In this document: piece by piece, positions 1-9,215 of the stretch
How the letters are laid out: every line of letters begins with the position of its first letter
Position numbering within the stretch: the stretch's first letter is position 1
Assembly: GCF_000014185.1 (NCBI RefSeq)
Contig: NC_008148.1
Location: 868,001-932,000, forward strand
Length of the DNA: 64,000 bases
DNA from: Rubrobacter xylanophilus DSM 9941
Lineage (GTDB): Bacteria; Actinomycetota; Rubrobacteria; Rubrobacterales; Rubrobacteraceae
Reading direction: 5' to 3'
The notes under the pieces: model-generated
Database searches by the model: none
Told to the model about the DNA's origin: nothing
Seen by the model: only the letters and a program-made list of their open reading frames with translations
Made by a program: the position numbers and the translations under genes

Positions 1-1236
1 CCGGACCTGACGGTCTTCAACATCCCCGTGTGGGCCTTCCCGCACTTCTCGTTGCTCGCCGCCGCGGAGACGCCTGGGCCGCTCCTCCTGTTCTCCAACG
101 TGGACCCGCAGTACCCCGGCATGGTCGGGATGCTCGCGGCGGCGGGCGGGCTCGACCAGGTCGGGCGCACCTACGGCCGCGCCTGGGGAGATGTCTCCGA
201 GCCCGCGGTGCTCGCGAGGCTGGAGGCGCACGCGCGGGCGGCGCGCGCGGCAAACGGTCTTCGCGGGAGCACCTTCGGGAGGATAGGCGGGAGGCCCATG
301 GGCATGTACACCGCCGTCTCCAACCCCGACCAGTGGATGCAGAAGTTCGGCGTGGACGTCGAGGAGATCGACCAGTGGGAGCTCGTGCGCCGCTCGGAGG
401 GGGTGGAGGCCGGGAAGGTCCGCAGGGCGCGCGAGTGGCTCGAGGAGCACGCCGCGGGCGTCCACTACGACGGAAGGCAGCTCACGCCCGAGCTCCTGGA
501 GCGCCAGATCCGCTCCTACTACGCGATGCGCGAGCTGATAGAGGAGTGGAACCTCGACTTCTCCGGCATAAAGGCCCAGCCCGAGCTCACCACCCACTTC
601 TGCACCATGGACGTGACCGAGGCCTTCCTCAACGACCCCTACGACTGGGACGGCGAGAAGGAGGTGCACGTCTGCGCCACCGAGGCGGACATGGACGCCG
701 CCCTCACCATGCAGATCCTCAAGGGCATAAGCGAGACGCCCGTGCTCTTCGCCGACGTCAGGCACCACCACGCCGACCGGGACATCTGGGACCTCGTGAA
801 CTCCGGCCAGCACGCCACCTGGTTCGCCGAGAGGAGCGACGACCCGGCGGAGAACCTGCGGCGCGTCCACCTCTACCCCGAGGGCTTCTACTTCCCCGCT
901 GGAGGGGCGAGCGTGCACCACCTCGCGGCGCCCGGCGAGTTCACCTTCGCCCGCCTCACCCGCAAGGGCGGGCGCTACCGGATGCACGTGCTGAAGGGCT
1001 CCTTCGAGCGCTACGACGAGGCGACGAACGAGGAGCTCATGCGCCAGTCCACCTACGAGTGGCCCCACGCCTTCGCCCGCTTCGAGGCCGCCGCGGACGA
1101 GGTGCTCTCCCGCTACGGCTCGAACCACATCCACGCCGTACCCGGCGACCGCGTCCAGGAGCTGCGCGCCGTCTGCGAGCTCCTGGACATCGACTACGAC
1201 GGGTTCGGCTCCGCCGGGGGCGGGGAGAAGAGATGA
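1..1236 (+). CDS. L-fucose/L-arabinose isomerase family protein, 5' end outside window
   Basis: The reading frame is open from the first base, so the gene begins upstream; 411 residues are visible of an expected 450-500. The C-terminal half has the acidic and histidine residues that hold the metal in fucose/arabinose isomerases: CATEADMDAAL, then FADVRHHH, then NSGQH. It probably converts an aldose to a ketose. The stop overlaps the ATG of an FGGY sugar kinase by 4 nt (ATGA), the usual isomerase-kinase pairing in pentose or deoxyhexose breakdown. The exact sugar cannot be told from the sequence. Confidence 0.75.
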   Translation, partial: PDLTVFNIPVWAFPHFSLLAAAETPGPLLLFSNVDPQYPGMVGMLAAAGGLDQVGRTYGRAWGDVSEPAVLARLEAHARAARAANGLRGSTFGRIGGRPMGMYTAVSNPDQWMQKFGVDVEEIDQWELVRRSEGVEAGKVRRAREWLEEHAAGVHYDGRQLTPELLERQIRSYYAMRELIEEWNLDFSGIKAQPELTTHFCTMDVTEAFLNDPYDWDGEKEVHVCATEADMDAALTMQILKGISETPVLFADVRHHHADRDIWDLVNSGQHATWFAERSDDPAENLRRVHLYPEGFYFPAGGASVHHLAAPGEFTFARLTRKGGRYRMHVLKGSFERYDEATNEELMRQSTYEWPHAFARFEAAADEVLSRYGSNHIHAVPGDRVQELRAVCELLDIDYDGFGSAGGGEKR

Positions 1237-2729
1237 GCGGCGAGCTGCTCCTCGGGGTGGACATCGGCACCTCCTCCACCAAGGGGGTGCTCGCCCGGCC
1301 CGGCGGCGAGGTCGTGGCGACCGCCCAGCGGGAGCACGGGCTCAGCATGCCCCGCCCCGGCTGGGCCGAGCACGACGCCGAGGGGGTGTGGTGGGCCGAC
1401 TTCGTCTCCGTCTGCCGCGAGCTGCTGGAGAAGGCCGACGGCCGCGTGGCCGCCGTGTGCACGAGCGGCATCGGGGCGTGTCTCTTGCCCGCCGACGCCG
1501 CCGGAAACCCCCTGCGGCCCGCCATCCTCTACGGCATAGACACGCGGGCGGAGGCGGAGATCGAGGAGCTCACGCGGAGGTACGGGGCGCAGGCCATCCT
1601 CGAGCGCTGCGGCTCCCCCCTGAGCAGCCAGGCCGTGGGGCCCAAGCTGCTGTGGCTGCGGCGCAACGAGCCCGGGGTCTGGGAGAGGACAGCGAAGGTC
1701 TTCATGGCCAGCTCCTTTCTCGTGTGGCGCCTCACCGGGGAGTACGTCCTCGATCACCACTCCGCCAGCCAGTGCGACCCGCTCTACGACCTGCGGGAGT
1801 ACCGCTGGATCGGGGAGTGGGCCGGGGAGGTCGCGCCGGGCCTGCCGCTGCCGCGCCTGCTGTGGCCCGCCGAGGTCGCCGGGGAGGTCACCCCGGAGGC
1901 CGCAGAAGAGACAGGCCTCCCCGCCGGCACCCCGGTCGCTGCCGGCACCATAGACGCCTGGAGCGAGGGCGCGAGCGTCGGGGTGCAGGAGCCCGGCGAC
2001 CTCATGCTCATGTACGGGACGACGATGTTCATCATCGAGGTCGTGCGCGAGCCGCTCCACCACCCCGGCCTCTGGGGTACCACCGGCATCCTGCCGAACA
2101 CCCGCAACCTCGCCGCCGGGATGGCGACCTCCGGGGCGCTCACCGGGTGGCTGCGCGAGATCTCCGGCGGCCTCCCCTACGAGCGGCTCACCGCAGAGGC
2201 CGCCGCCGTCCCGCCCGGGTCCGGCGGCCTCGTCGTGCTGCCGTACTTCGCCGGGGAGAGGACGCCCCTCTTCGACCCGAGGGCCCGCGGCCTCATCGGC
2301 GGCCTCACCCTCAGGCACGGGCGGGGGCACCTGTATAGGGCGGTGCTCGAGGCCACGGCCTACGGCGTCAGGCACATCTTCGAGAGCATGCAGGAGGCCG
2401 GGGGCGGCGGGGAGCGGCTCGTGGCCGTCGGCGGCGGGACGAAGGGAGGGCTGTGGACGCGGATAGTCTCCGACGTCACCGGCAGGCCGCAGCAGCTGCC
2501 CGAGCAGACCATCGGCGCCGCCTACGGCGACGCGCTGCTCGCGGCGAGGGCCGTAGGGCTCGCGGGGCGGGACGAGGACTGGTGCACCATCGCGGACACC
2601 GTCGAGCCGGACGAGGGCAACCGCGAGGTCTACGACGAGCTCTATCGCGTCTACCGGGAGCTCTACCCCGCTACCCGCGAGCAGATGCACCGGCTCGCGG
2701 ACATGCAGCGGGAGGGGAGCTCCGGATAG
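1233..2729 (+). CDS. FGGY-family carbohydrate kinase
   Basis: This 498-residue protein has the usual FGGY kinase length. The N-terminus [13 protein letters not shown] is the phosphate-binding loop of the actin-like ATPase fold. Near the C-terminus, [18 protein letters not shown] followed by [10 protein letters not shown] matches the second nucleotide-binding signature. It should phosphorylate the ketose made by the upstream isomerase (xylulokinase, ribulokinase or fuculokinase type). The ATG overlaps the isomerase stop, so translation is probably coupled. A short CCCCCGCGGGGG palindrome follows the stop and may end the transcript. Substrate identity is inferred only from context. Confidence 0.85.
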   Translation: MSGELLLGVDIGTSSTKGVLARPGGEVVATAQREHGLSMPRPGWAEHDAEGVWWADFVSVCRELLEKADGRVAAVCTSGIGACLLPADAAGNPLRPAILYGIDTRAEAEIEELTRRYGAQAILERCGSPLSSQAVGPKLLWLRRNEPGVWERTAKVFMASSFLVWRLTGEYVLDHHSASQCDPLYDLREYRWIGEWAGEVAPGLPLPRLLWPAEVAGEVTPEAAEETGLPAGTPVAAGTIDAWSEGASVGVQEPGDLMLMYGTTMFIIEVVREPLHHPGLWGTTGILPNTRNLAAGMATSGALTGWLREISGGLPYERLTAEAAAVPPGSGGLVVLPYFAGERTPLFDPRARGLIGGLTLRHGRGHLYRAVLEATAYGVRHIFESMQEAGGGGERLVAVGGGTKGGLWTRIVSDVTGRPQQLPEQTIGAAYGDALLAARAVGLAGRDEDWCTIADTVEPDEGNREVYDELYRVYRELYPATREQMHRLADMQREGSSG

Positions 2730-2744
2730 CCCCCGCGGGGGTGT

Positions 2745-2750
2745 TAGAAT
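2745..2750 (+). promoter_or_regulatory. -10 box (TAGAAT) for gatB
   Basis: TAGAAT matches the -10 consensus at 5 of 6 bases and sits just after the palindrome that follows the kinase gene. Transcription from it would begin near 2757. The ATG at 2749 would then be untranscribed, pushing the true gatB start downstream. No good -35 box was seen. Confidence 0.4.
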
Positions 2751-2784
2751 GTCTCACCGGCACGGGTTCCCCGAGAAGCGCGAG

Positions 2785-4254
2785 GTGCATGGCGGCTTGG
2801 AGCTAAAGGACAGGAAAGCTTACCAGGCGGTGATCGGGCTGGAGTTCCACGTCCACCTCTCCACCCGCACCAAGATGTTCTGCGGCTGCCGGGTGACCTA
2901 CGGCGAGCCGCCCAACACCCACGTCTGCCCGGTCTGCCTGGGGCACCCGGGCGCGCTGCCCGTGGCCAACGAGCGGGCCGTGGAGCTCGGGGTGATGGCC
3001 GGGCTCGCGCTCAACTGCCGGGTCGCCGGGCGGGCCGTCTTCGCCCGCAAGAACTACTTCTACCCCGACCTGCCGAAGGGCTACCAGATCTCCCAGTACG
3101 AGGAGCCCATCTGCACCGGCGGGCACATAGACGTGCCCACCTCCGAGGGCACGGTGCGGGTCAGGATCCGGCGGCTGCACCTGGAGGAGGACACGGCCAA
3201 GAACGTCCACGTGGGCGAGTCGGGCCGGATGCACGGCTCGGTGGGCTCGCTCATAGACTTCAACCGCAGCGGGGTGCCGCTCATGGAGATCGTCACCGAG
3301 CCAGACATCCCCTCCCCCGAGGCGGCCCGGCAGACCGCCGTGCGGCTGCGGGAGATCCTGCAGGCAGTAGGGGCCTCGGAGGCGGACATGGAGAAGGGCC
3401 AGATGCGCTGCGAGGCCAACGTCTCGCTGCGCAACCCGGACGGCACGCCCGGCACCCGCACGGAGCTCAAGAACATCAACTCGTTCCGCTTTATGGAGCG
3501 GGGGCTGGTGCGGGAGCTGCGGCGCCAGCGGGAGGTGCTGGAGTCCGGCGGCCGGGTGGAGCAGGCCACCATCCACTACGACCCGGTCGCCGACGAGGTG
3601 CACGAGCTGAGGAGCAAGGAGTTCGCCGAGGACTACCGCTACTTCCCGGAGCCGGACCTGCTGCCGCTGCAGCTCTCCCCGGCCTGGGTGGAGGAGCTCC
3701 GCCGGCGCCTTCCGGAGCTCCCGGAGCAGACCCGCCGCCGCTTCGTCGAGCAGTACGGCCTCTCGGAGGCCGACGCCGCGGTGCTCGCCGCCGAGAGGGA
3801 GCTTGCCGCCTTCTACGAGAGGGTGGCCTCGGAGGCGGACCCCCGGCAGGCGGCCAACTGGATCTCCGGCGACCTCCGGGCGCTGCTGAACGAGGCGCAG
3901 GTCGGCATCTCCGGCTCGAAGGTCCGCCCGGAGCACCTGGTGGAGCTGATACGGCTCGTCCAGGAGGGCACCATCTCCCGCTCCGCCGCCAAGACGGTGC
4001 TCGGCCGCGTCTTCGAGAGCGGCGAGCGCCCCTCGCGCGTCGTCGAGCGCGAGGGGCTCGCCCAGATGGGGGCCGACGAGCTCGGCGGGATAGTGGACGA
4101 GGTGATCTCCTCGAACCCCGAGGAGGCCGAGCGGGTGAGGAACGGCGACCAGAAGGTGGTGGGCTTCCTGATCGGCCAGGTGATGCGGGCCACCCGGGGC
4201 CAGGCCGACGGCGGCCGGGTGCGCCAGCTGATCCTGGAGCGGCTCGGCTCCTAG
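2785..4254 (+). CDS. gatB: Aspartyl/glutamyl-tRNA(Asn/Gln) amidotransferase subunit B
   Basis: GatB is the kinase-like subunit of the GatCAB complex, which amidates mischarged Glu-tRNA(Gln) or Asp-tRNA(Asn). Family motifs are clear: [20 protein letters not shown] near the N-terminus, [17 protein letters not shown] next, and a C-terminal YqeY-like tail ([20 protein letters not shown]). The frame also opens at ATG 2749, but that codon lies in a probable -10 box. I prefer GTG 2785 (489 aa) with a weak upstream GAGAAG; TTG 2797 is also possible. gatA and gatC are not in the window. Confidence 0.92.
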   Translation: MHGGLELKDRKAYQAVIGLEFHVHLSTRTKMFCGCRVTYGEPPNTHVCPVCLGHPGALPVANERAVELGVMAGLALNCRVAGRAVFARKNYFYPDLPKGYQISQYEEPICTGGHIDVPTSEGTVRVRIRRLHLEEDTAKNVHVGESGRMHGSVGSLIDFNRSGVPLMEIVTEPDIPSPEAARQTAVRLREILQAVGASEADMEKGQMRCEANVSLRNPDGTPGTRTELKNINSFRFMERGLVRELRRQREVLESGGRVEQATIHYDPVADEVHELRSKEFAEDYRYFPEPDLLPLQLSPAWVEELRRRLPELPEQTRRRFVEQYGLSEADAAVLAAERELAAFYERVASEADPRQAANWISGDLRALLNEAQVGISGSKVRPEHLVELIRLVQEGTISRSAAKTVLGRVFESGERPSRVVEREGLAQMGADELGGIVDEVISSNPEEAERVRNGDQKVVGFLIGQVMRATRGQADGGRVRQLILERLGS

Positions 4255-4261
4255 GGACCCC

Positions 4262-5503
4262 TTGGCGCAGCGCAGACCGCTGGTGGCCGTCGCCGCCCCG
4301 GAGGGCGCCGGGCTGGCCGAGGCGGTGCTGGAGGCCGGCGGCGAGCCGCTGGAGGTGCCCCTCCCCGCCCCTCCACCGGAGTGGGGCGTCGCCCTCGCGC
4401 GCGAGTGGGCCGCCGACGCCCTGGAGGTGCGCCTCAGGACCCTCTCCCCGGGGGCGCTGCTCTTCGACGCCCGCTCCGCCGCCGGGCTCGCCGGCGCCTT
4501 CGCCGCCGCCCTGCGCGTCGGCCTCCCGGCGGTGTGCGCCTCCCCGCCGCGGGGCGCCTTCGCCGCCGCCCTGGCCGGGCTCGGCGCCCGCCCCCTGCGG
4601 GAGGAGCCCGCCGCCTGCGCCGTGCGGCTGGCGGAGGAGGGGCGCCCCCGCGCGGGCGACCTGGTCGAGAGCTTCGCCCTGGCCAACGCCCTGCGCGCCG
4701 CCGCGGCGATGCGCTGCGGGCCGGAGGCCTTCGTCCACCTGGCGGCCCTCGCCCGCGAGGCCGAGGTGCAGGGCTTCGACCGGATGGTCCGGGTCATGGT
4801 CCCGGACGTTCCCGGCATAGCCCGCCCCGGCTCCCCGTGGCTGCGGCAGCACGGCCTCCCCGGTCTGCTCTCCCGGCTCGGCGACGACCTCCACGGCGGC
4901 GCGCTCACCGTCTGCGGGCGCCTCGAGGAGACCCTCCCCCCCGAGCTCCCGCCCCCGCCGGAGGACCCCCCGGCGGGCCGCTACGTCTTCGTCGAGGCGC
5001 GGGCCTCCGGCGCCGAGGCGCTCTGCAGCCTCCCCGCGGGGGCGGAGGAGCCGGCGGGCGAGTGCAGCGTCTACCTCTCCGAGAAGAGCGCCGCCCGGGC
5101 GGTCCGGTGGGAGCGGGTGGAGCCCGGCTCCCTCATCGTAGTCGTCGGGTGCGGCCCGCGCGGGGCGCCGGGGCTGCGCCGCCTGGACGCGCTCGGGGAG
5201 GCCCTGCGGGAGGCGGGGCTGCGGGCGCCGGTCCTCACCGACGGCCTCGCCCCCGAGGGGGAGGGGGGGACCTGGGTCTCCATGTTCACCCCCGAGTCCG
5301 CCGCGCGGGGCGTTATAGGCCGGCTGCGGCAGGGGGACTTCCTCCGCATCGACCTCGAGCGCCGGGCCATCCGCACCAGCGCCGACCCGGAGAAGTTCTC
5401 CCGGCGCGACTACTTCGGCGCCTCCCGGGCCCGGGGGTACGGCTACGCCGCCCGCTACGCCCGTAGCGCCCTGCCGGCCCTCGAGGGGGCGGGCTTCGGC
5501 TAG
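4262..5503 (+). CDS. Divergent IlvD/Edd-family (dihydroxy-acid dehydratase-like) protein without the cluster cysteine motifs
   Basis: The protein (413 aa, TTG start) is shorter than true IlvD (about 560). The C-terminal half follows the IlvD order: FVHLAALAREAEV, then LHGGALTVCGRLEETL, IVVVGCGPRGAPGLRR, VLTDGLAPEGEGGTWVSMFT, GDFLRIDLERR, and a terminal RGYGYAARYARS like the IlvD end GYLARYA. The N-terminal part is shortened, and the cysteine motifs that bind the iron-sulfur cluster in IlvD (PCN, GGCDK, CGGM) are absent; remaining cysteines sit in other contexts. Dehydratase activity is therefore doubtful. The gene follows gatB by 7 nt, so it is probably cotranscribed. Role unknown. Confidence 0.65.
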   Translation: MAQRRPLVAVAAPEGAGLAEAVLEAGGEPLEVPLPAPPPEWGVALAREWAADALEVRLRTLSPGALLFDARSAAGLAGAFAAALRVGLPAVCASPPRGAFAAALAGLGARPLREEPAACAVRLAEEGRPRAGDLVESFALANALRAAAAMRCGPEAFVHLAALAREAEVQGFDRMVRVMVPDVPGIARPGSPWLRQHGLPGLLSRLGDDLHGGALTVCGRLEETLPPELPPPPEDPPAGRYVFVEARASGAEALCSLPAGAEEPAGECSVYLSEKSAARAVRWERVEPGSLIVVVGCGPRGAPGLRRLDALGEALREAGLRAPVLTDGLAPEGEGGTWVSMFTPESAARGVIGRLRQGDFLRIDLERRAIRTSADPEKFSRRDYFGASRARGYGYAARYARSALPALEGAGFG

Positions 5504-5564
5504 CCCCGGGCCGCACGAGCGGTTGCAATTCCATATTTTTTCGAACAAGAGGCGGCGTATGTGT

Positions 5565-5610
5565 AGCTAGCACCTAGCTTCGGGACTAAAATGGAGGGCC
5601 GATGTCGGCC
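5565..5610 (+). promoter_or_regulatory. Leader region of the serine genes: two small hairpins and a TAAAAT box
   Basis: In this intergenic stretch AGCTAG-CAC-CTAGCT forms a 6-bp hairpin at 5565-5579 and GGCCGA-TG-TCGGCC forms another at 5597-5610. TAAAAT at 5586-5591 resembles a -10 box. No known riboswitch or T-box pattern was recognised. The hairpins and -10 are seen directly; a regulatory role is a guess. Confidence 0.3.
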
Positions 5611-5635
5611 GAAGCAGCGGAGGAAGGTTAGCCCG

Positions 5636-6793
5636 ATGCAGAACAAGTACCGCCTGATGTCCCCCGGTCCCACCCCCATCCCGCCCGAGGTCTCGGCGGC
5701 CGGCGCGCTGCCGATCATCCACCACCGGACGCCGGAGTTCGGGGAGGTCTTCACCCGGGTAAACGAGAACCTCAAGCGGGTCTTTCTGACGGAGAACGAC
5801 ATCTTCACCTACGCTTCGAGCGGCACGGGCGCCTTCGAGGGCGCGCTGCAGAACCTCTTCTCCCCCGGCGACAAGGTCCTCGTGGTCAACAACGGCAACT
5901 TCGGTGGGCGCTGGGCGAAGATGGGCCGGGCCTTCGGCCTGGAGGTCACCGAGCTCACCTACGAGTGGGGGCAGAAGGCGGACAACGAGGAGGTCGCCGA
6001 GGCGCTCGCGGCCGACCCGCAGATAAAGGGCGCCGTCTGCGTGCTCTCCGAGACCTCCACCGGGACGGTGAACGACATCCGGGGCTTCGCGAAGGCCACC
6101 GAGAACGTGCTGACCATCGTGGACGCGGTCAGCGGGCTCGGCTGCTGCGAGCTCAGGACCGACGAGTGGGGGGTCGACGTGGTGGTCGCTGGCTCCCAGA
6201 AGGCGCTCATGACCCCGCCGGGCCTGGGGTTCGTGAGCGTCTCCGAGCGGGCCTGGAAGGCCCACGAGGAGTCCCGGATGCCGCGCTACTACTTCGACTG
6301 GACGGCGGCCAAGAAGGCCTACAGGAAGGACCCGCCCCAGACCCCGTGGACCCCGGCGGTGAGCGTGATCTTGCAGCTGGACCTGGCGCTGCGGCAGATC
6401 CTCGAGGAGGGGCTCGAGAACGTCCTTGAGCGCCACGTGCTGCTCGGGCGGGCCGCGCGCGCGGGGGTCAAGGGCATGGGCCTGAGGCTCTTCGGCCCCG
6501 ACGAGGACATGAACGCCGCCGTCACCGCGGCGTGGGTGCCCGAGGGGGTCGACGGCAAGCAGCTCGTGCGGATGGTCTTCCGGGAGCACGGGATACAGGT
6601 CGCCGGCGGCCAGGGGCCGATGGAGGGCAGGATCTTCCGTATCGGCCACTGCGGCTACTTCGACGCCTACGACATCATCGCCACCGTCGCGGCCCTCGAG
6701 CTCGCGCTGGAGTCCCTCGGATACCCGGTCGAGCTCGGCAGGGGCGTGGGCGCCGCGCAGCGGGTCTTCTCGAAGAGCGGGGTGGCCGCTTGA
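5636..6793 (+). CDS. Class V aminotransferase (serine-pyruvate / phosphoserine aminotransferase type)
   Basis: This 385-residue protein has the fold-type I PLP pattern. LMSPGPTPIPPEV is the N-terminal signature of alanine-glyoxylate/serine-pyruvate aminotransferases, SSGTGAFEGAL is the phosphate-binding turn, and GSQKALMTPPG carries the Schiff-base lysine. The chosen ATG has GGAGGAAGG about 8 nt upstream; an earlier in-frame ATG lacks a ribosome site. The stop overlaps the TTG start of serA (TTGA), so the pair is cotranscribed. With serA it probably supplies phosphoserine aminotransferase activity; serine-glyoxylate transamination is the alternative. Confidence 0.85.
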   Translation: MQNKYRLMSPGPTPIPPEVSAAGALPIIHHRTPEFGEVFTRVNENLKRVFLTENDIFTYASSGTGAFEGALQNLFSPGDKVLVVNNGNFGGRWAKMGRAFGLEVTELTYEWGQKADNEEVAEALAADPQIKGAVCVLSETSTGTVNDIRGFAKATENVLTIVDAVSGLGCCELRTDEWGVDVVVAGSQKALMTPPGLGFVSVSERAWKAHEESRMPRYYFDWTAAKKAYRKDPPQTPWTPAVSVILQLDLALRQILEEGLENVLERHVLLGRAARAGVKGMGLRLFGPDEDMNAAVTAAWVPEGVDGKQLVRMVFREHGIQVAGGQGPMEGRIFRIGHCGYFDAYDIIATVAALELALESLGYPVELGRGVGAAQRVFSKSGVAA

Positions 6794-8373
6794 GGGTGCT
6801 CGTAACCGAGAAGCTCGCCGAGCGCGGCGTAGAGCTCCTGCGGAGGGAGTTCGAGGTCGACGTGCTCCTCGGCCTCTCGCCCGGCGAGCTGCTGGAGAGG
6901 ATCGGGGAGTACGACGGGCTGATCGTCCGGAGCGCCACCAAGGTGACTGCGGAGGTCATAGAGGCCGCCGGGAGGCTCAAGGCCATCGGGCGCGCGGGGA
7001 TCGGGGTGGACAACATAGACATCGAGGCGGCCACCAAGCGGGGCATCCTGGTGGCCAACGCCCCGGAGAGCAACACGGTGGCCGCCGCCGAGCACACCCT
7101 GGGGCTGATGCTCGCCGTCGCCCGGCGCATCCCGGCCGCCGACGCCTCCCTGCGGCGCGGGGAGTGGAACCGCGCCGCCTTCAAGGGCGTGGAGGTCGCC
7201 GAGAAGACGCTCGGCCTGGTCGGCCTGGGGCACGTGGGCTCCATCGTCGCCCGCGGCGCCCTGGGGATGGGGATGCGCGTCCTCGCCTACGACCCCTACG
7301 TCTCCGAGGAGAGGATGCGCTCGATGAACGTGGAGCGGGCGGGCTCGCTGGAGGAGATCTTCGAGGAGGCCGACTTCGTCTCGCTGCACGTCCCCCGCAC
7401 TCCCCAGACCACGGGCATGGTGGGCGAGGAGGAGCTGGCGCGGATGAAGCCCACCGCCTACCTGATAAACGTGGCCCGCGGCGGGATAGTGGACGAGACC
7501 GCCCTCTACAACGCCCTCAAGCAGGGCGAGATAGCGGGGGCCGCGCTCGACGTCTTCGCGGAGGAGCCGACCACCGACTCCCCCCTCTTCGCCCTCCCGA
7601 ACGTGGTCGTCACCCCCCACCTGGGGGCGAGCACCGCCGAGGCCCAGGACCGGGCGGGCGTGACGGCGGCCGAGCAGGTGGCGGCGGCCCTCAGGGGAGA
7701 GGTGCCGATACACGCTATAAACGCCCCGGTGCCCGCGGGGGAGGGGGCGGAGTTCGTCTCCCAGTTCGCCGGGCTCTGCGAGACGCTGGGGAGGCTGCTC
7801 TACCAGCTCACGGACCGGCCCGGCAGCCGCCTCAAGATAGAGTACCGCGGCGAGATCGGGGCCTACGACACCCGGCTGCTGGACGTCTCGGTGCAGAAGG
7901 GGCTCCTGTCCCGGATGGTGCACGAGCCCCTGAACTACGTTAACACCCCCATCCTGGCGAAGGAGCGGGGGCTGAAGGTCGAGACCTCGAAGACCTCGGA
8001 GAGCTCGGACTACACCAACCTGGTGGTGGTCCGCATCGAGAGCAACGGCGGCGAGAGCGTGGTGAGCGGCACCCTCACCGGCCCCCGGATGCAGCCCCGG
8101 CTGGTCGAGGCCCTCGGCTACACGCTGGATATCGTCCCGGAGCGGCACATGCTGTTTATCCGCAACGAGGACGTGCCGGGCATGATCGGGAAGGTCGGCA
8201 CGATCCTCGGCGAGCACGGGATAAACATCGGCAACATGGCCGTGGGGCGCGGCGAGCCGGGAAGCCGGGCGGCGATGGCGGTGACCGTGGACGAGCCGGT
8301 GCCCCCGGAGGTCGTCGAGAGCCTCCTGAATATCCCGGGCTTCAACGACGCCCGGGCCGTCACCCTCTACTAA
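6790..8373 (+). CDS. serA: D-3-phosphoglycerate dehydrogenase
   Basis: This 527-residue long-form enzyme catalyses the first step of serine synthesis, oxidising 3-phosphoglycerate with NAD. It has an N-terminal substrate/NAD region (GLVGLGHVGSIVARGALGM, the Rossmann loop; NVARGGIVDE; VTPHLGAST with the catalytic His), then the allosteric substrate-binding domain (about 320-440) and a C-terminal ACT domain (HMLFIRNEDVPGMIGKVGTI). The TTG start overlaps the aminotransferase stop and gives the expected MRVLVTEKLAERG. An intrinsic terminator follows directly. The ACT domain suggests serine feedback control, as known for the family. Confidence 0.95.
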   Translation: MRVLVTEKLAERGVELLRREFEVDVLLGLSPGELLERIGEYDGLIVRSATKVTAEVIEAAGRLKAIGRAGIGVDNIDIEAATKRGILVANAPESNTVAAAEHTLGLMLAVARRIPAADASLRRGEWNRAAFKGVEVAEKTLGLVGLGHVGSIVARGALGMGMRVLAYDPYVSEERMRSMNVERAGSLEEIFEEADFVSLHVPRTPQTTGMVGEEELARMKPTAYLINVARGGIVDETALYNALKQGEIAGAALDVFAEEPTTDSPLFALPNVVVTPHLGASTAEAQDRAGVTAAEQVAAALRGEVPIHAINAPVPAGEGAEFVSQFAGLCETLGRLLYQLTDRPGSRLKIEYRGEIGAYDTRLLDVSVQKGLLSRMVHEPLNYVNTPILAKERGLKVETSKTSESSDYTNLVVVRIESNGGESVVSGTLTGPRMQPRLVEALGYTLDIVPERHMLFIRNEDVPGMIGKVGTILGEHGINIGNMAVGRGEPGSRAAMAVTVDEPVPPEVVESLLNIPGFNDARAVTLY

Positions 8374-8377
8374 GAGA

Positions 8378-8416
8378 AGGCGGAGGCCCCTCCCGGGAGG
8401 GACCCCCGCCTCTTTT
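8378..8416. terminator. Bidirectional intrinsic terminator after serA
   Basis: AGGCGG pairs with CCGCCT around an inner CCTCCCGGGAGG palindrome and is followed by TTTT. It lies between the converging ends of serA and the DUF4383 gene and can serve both. Confidence 0.75.
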
Positions 8417-8428
8417 GTGCCGGCGGCC

Positions 8429-8827
8429 TCAGGTGGTGGGGGAGACCCGGCCGCTGTACTGCGGGGCGAACCCGAAGTAGGCCGCGACGGCGCCCACCAC
8501 CAGGTGCAGCAGGTTGTCCGCCAGGTTCACGTGGATGACGCCGAGCAGCATGTCGCCGCCGACCGTGATCCCGGGGATGAACCCCAAAACCCCGATGACC
8601 AGGTAGAACACGCCGAGCACCTGGCAGTAGAGCCGCGCGTACCGCTCCCAGTAGTAGGCCGCGACGCCCAAGACGCCTACCACCAGGTGCACCACGTTGT
8701 GCAGCGGGTTTACCGCGAAGATGCCCAGCAGATACCCCTCGCCCGTGGTCACCCCGGGTACGAACCCCAGGATCCCGATGAGCAGGAACACCACCCCTAG
8801 CACCAGCGCTACCGTCCTGACCACCAT
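8429..8827 (-). CDS. DUF4383 membrane protein
   Basis: This 132-residue protein has four hydrophobic segments arranged as an internal duplication. VFLLIGILGFVPGVTTGEGYLLGIF is followed by HNVVHLVVGVLG, and VFYLVIGVLGFIPGI then repeats with DNLLHLVVGAVA. The repeated histidine-containing helix (HNVVHLV / DNLLHLV) is typical of DUF4383, common in actinobacteria and of unknown function. An AGGAGGAAGC ribosome site precedes the ATG. Probably an integral inner-membrane protein. Confidence 0.75.
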   Translation of the reverse strand: MVVRTVALVLGVVFLLIGILGFVPGVTTGEGYLLGIFAVNPLHNVVHLVVGVLGVAAYYWERYARLYCQVLGVFYLVIGVLGFIPGITVGGDMLLGVIHVNLADNLLHLVVGAVAAYFGFAPQYSGRVSPTT

Positions 8828-8993
8828 GCTTCCTCCTCTCTCTCTGCTCGCCTATATTGCTACCTGACTTGCTATTTAATTATACGATGCGGGATTGCAT
8901 CTGGATCATTAATTTCTTGCGAAATGCGGGCTAAAGAAGGTTAAACTGGGGGCGAGGTTACCGGACGAGAAGCGTGGGAGGTGCTCTATTCGG
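8828..8993. promoter_or_regulatory. AT-rich divergent promoter region
   Basis: This is one of the few AT-rich stretches in the window. On the minus strand TATAAT (8884 to 8879) can drive the DUF4383 gene. On the plus strand TTGCGA, 17 nt, then GTTAAA is a weaker candidate for the next gene. No -35 with good consensus was found for the TATAAT box. Confidence 0.4.
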
Positions 8994-9209
8994 ATGGCTG
9001 CTTCGGTAGAGGAGGTGCTGGCGCGCTACAGGCCCGAGGGGCAGGTCTACCGGCCCGGGCAGAAGGCCCCCTACTCGGGGACCTACGTGTGCGACCGGGG
9101 AACGATGCTGGCGCCGGTCAGGGTGCAGCTCTCCCGCGGGGAGGAGTTTCCGGAGGTGAGGGGGCTCGGGAAGCACACCCGCTGGAGGGGGACGAACATC
9201 CAGGCGTAG
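8994..9209 (+). CDS. Small YjzC-like protein
   Basis: This is a 71-residue soluble protein. The motif PGQKAPYSGTYVC followed by a VQLSRGEEFPEV segment and a basic tail resembles the small YjzC-type proteins (G-x-K-x-P-x-x-G-x-Y, then LSKG-x-x-FP). Function is unknown in that family. GGAGGTG lies about 13 nt before the ATG, which is a little far. The next gene begins 6 nt after the stop, so the two are probably one transcript. Confidence 0.55.
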   Translation: MAASVEEVLARYRPEGQVYRPGQKAPYSGTYVCDRGTMLAPVRVQLSRGEEFPEVRGLGKHTRWRGTNIQA

Positions 9210-9215
9210 GGCGTC

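Noticed and set aside
2803-4908. Very long minus-strand open frame across gatB and the IlvD-like gene
   Set aside because: High GC leaves few stops on the opposite strand. The product is Arg/Gly/Pro-rich with no family match, whereas gatB is certain.
5504-5635. Possible T-box or other amino-acid riboswitch ahead of the serine genes
   Set aside because: No T-box motif or glycine or other aptamer consensus is present; only two small hairpins.
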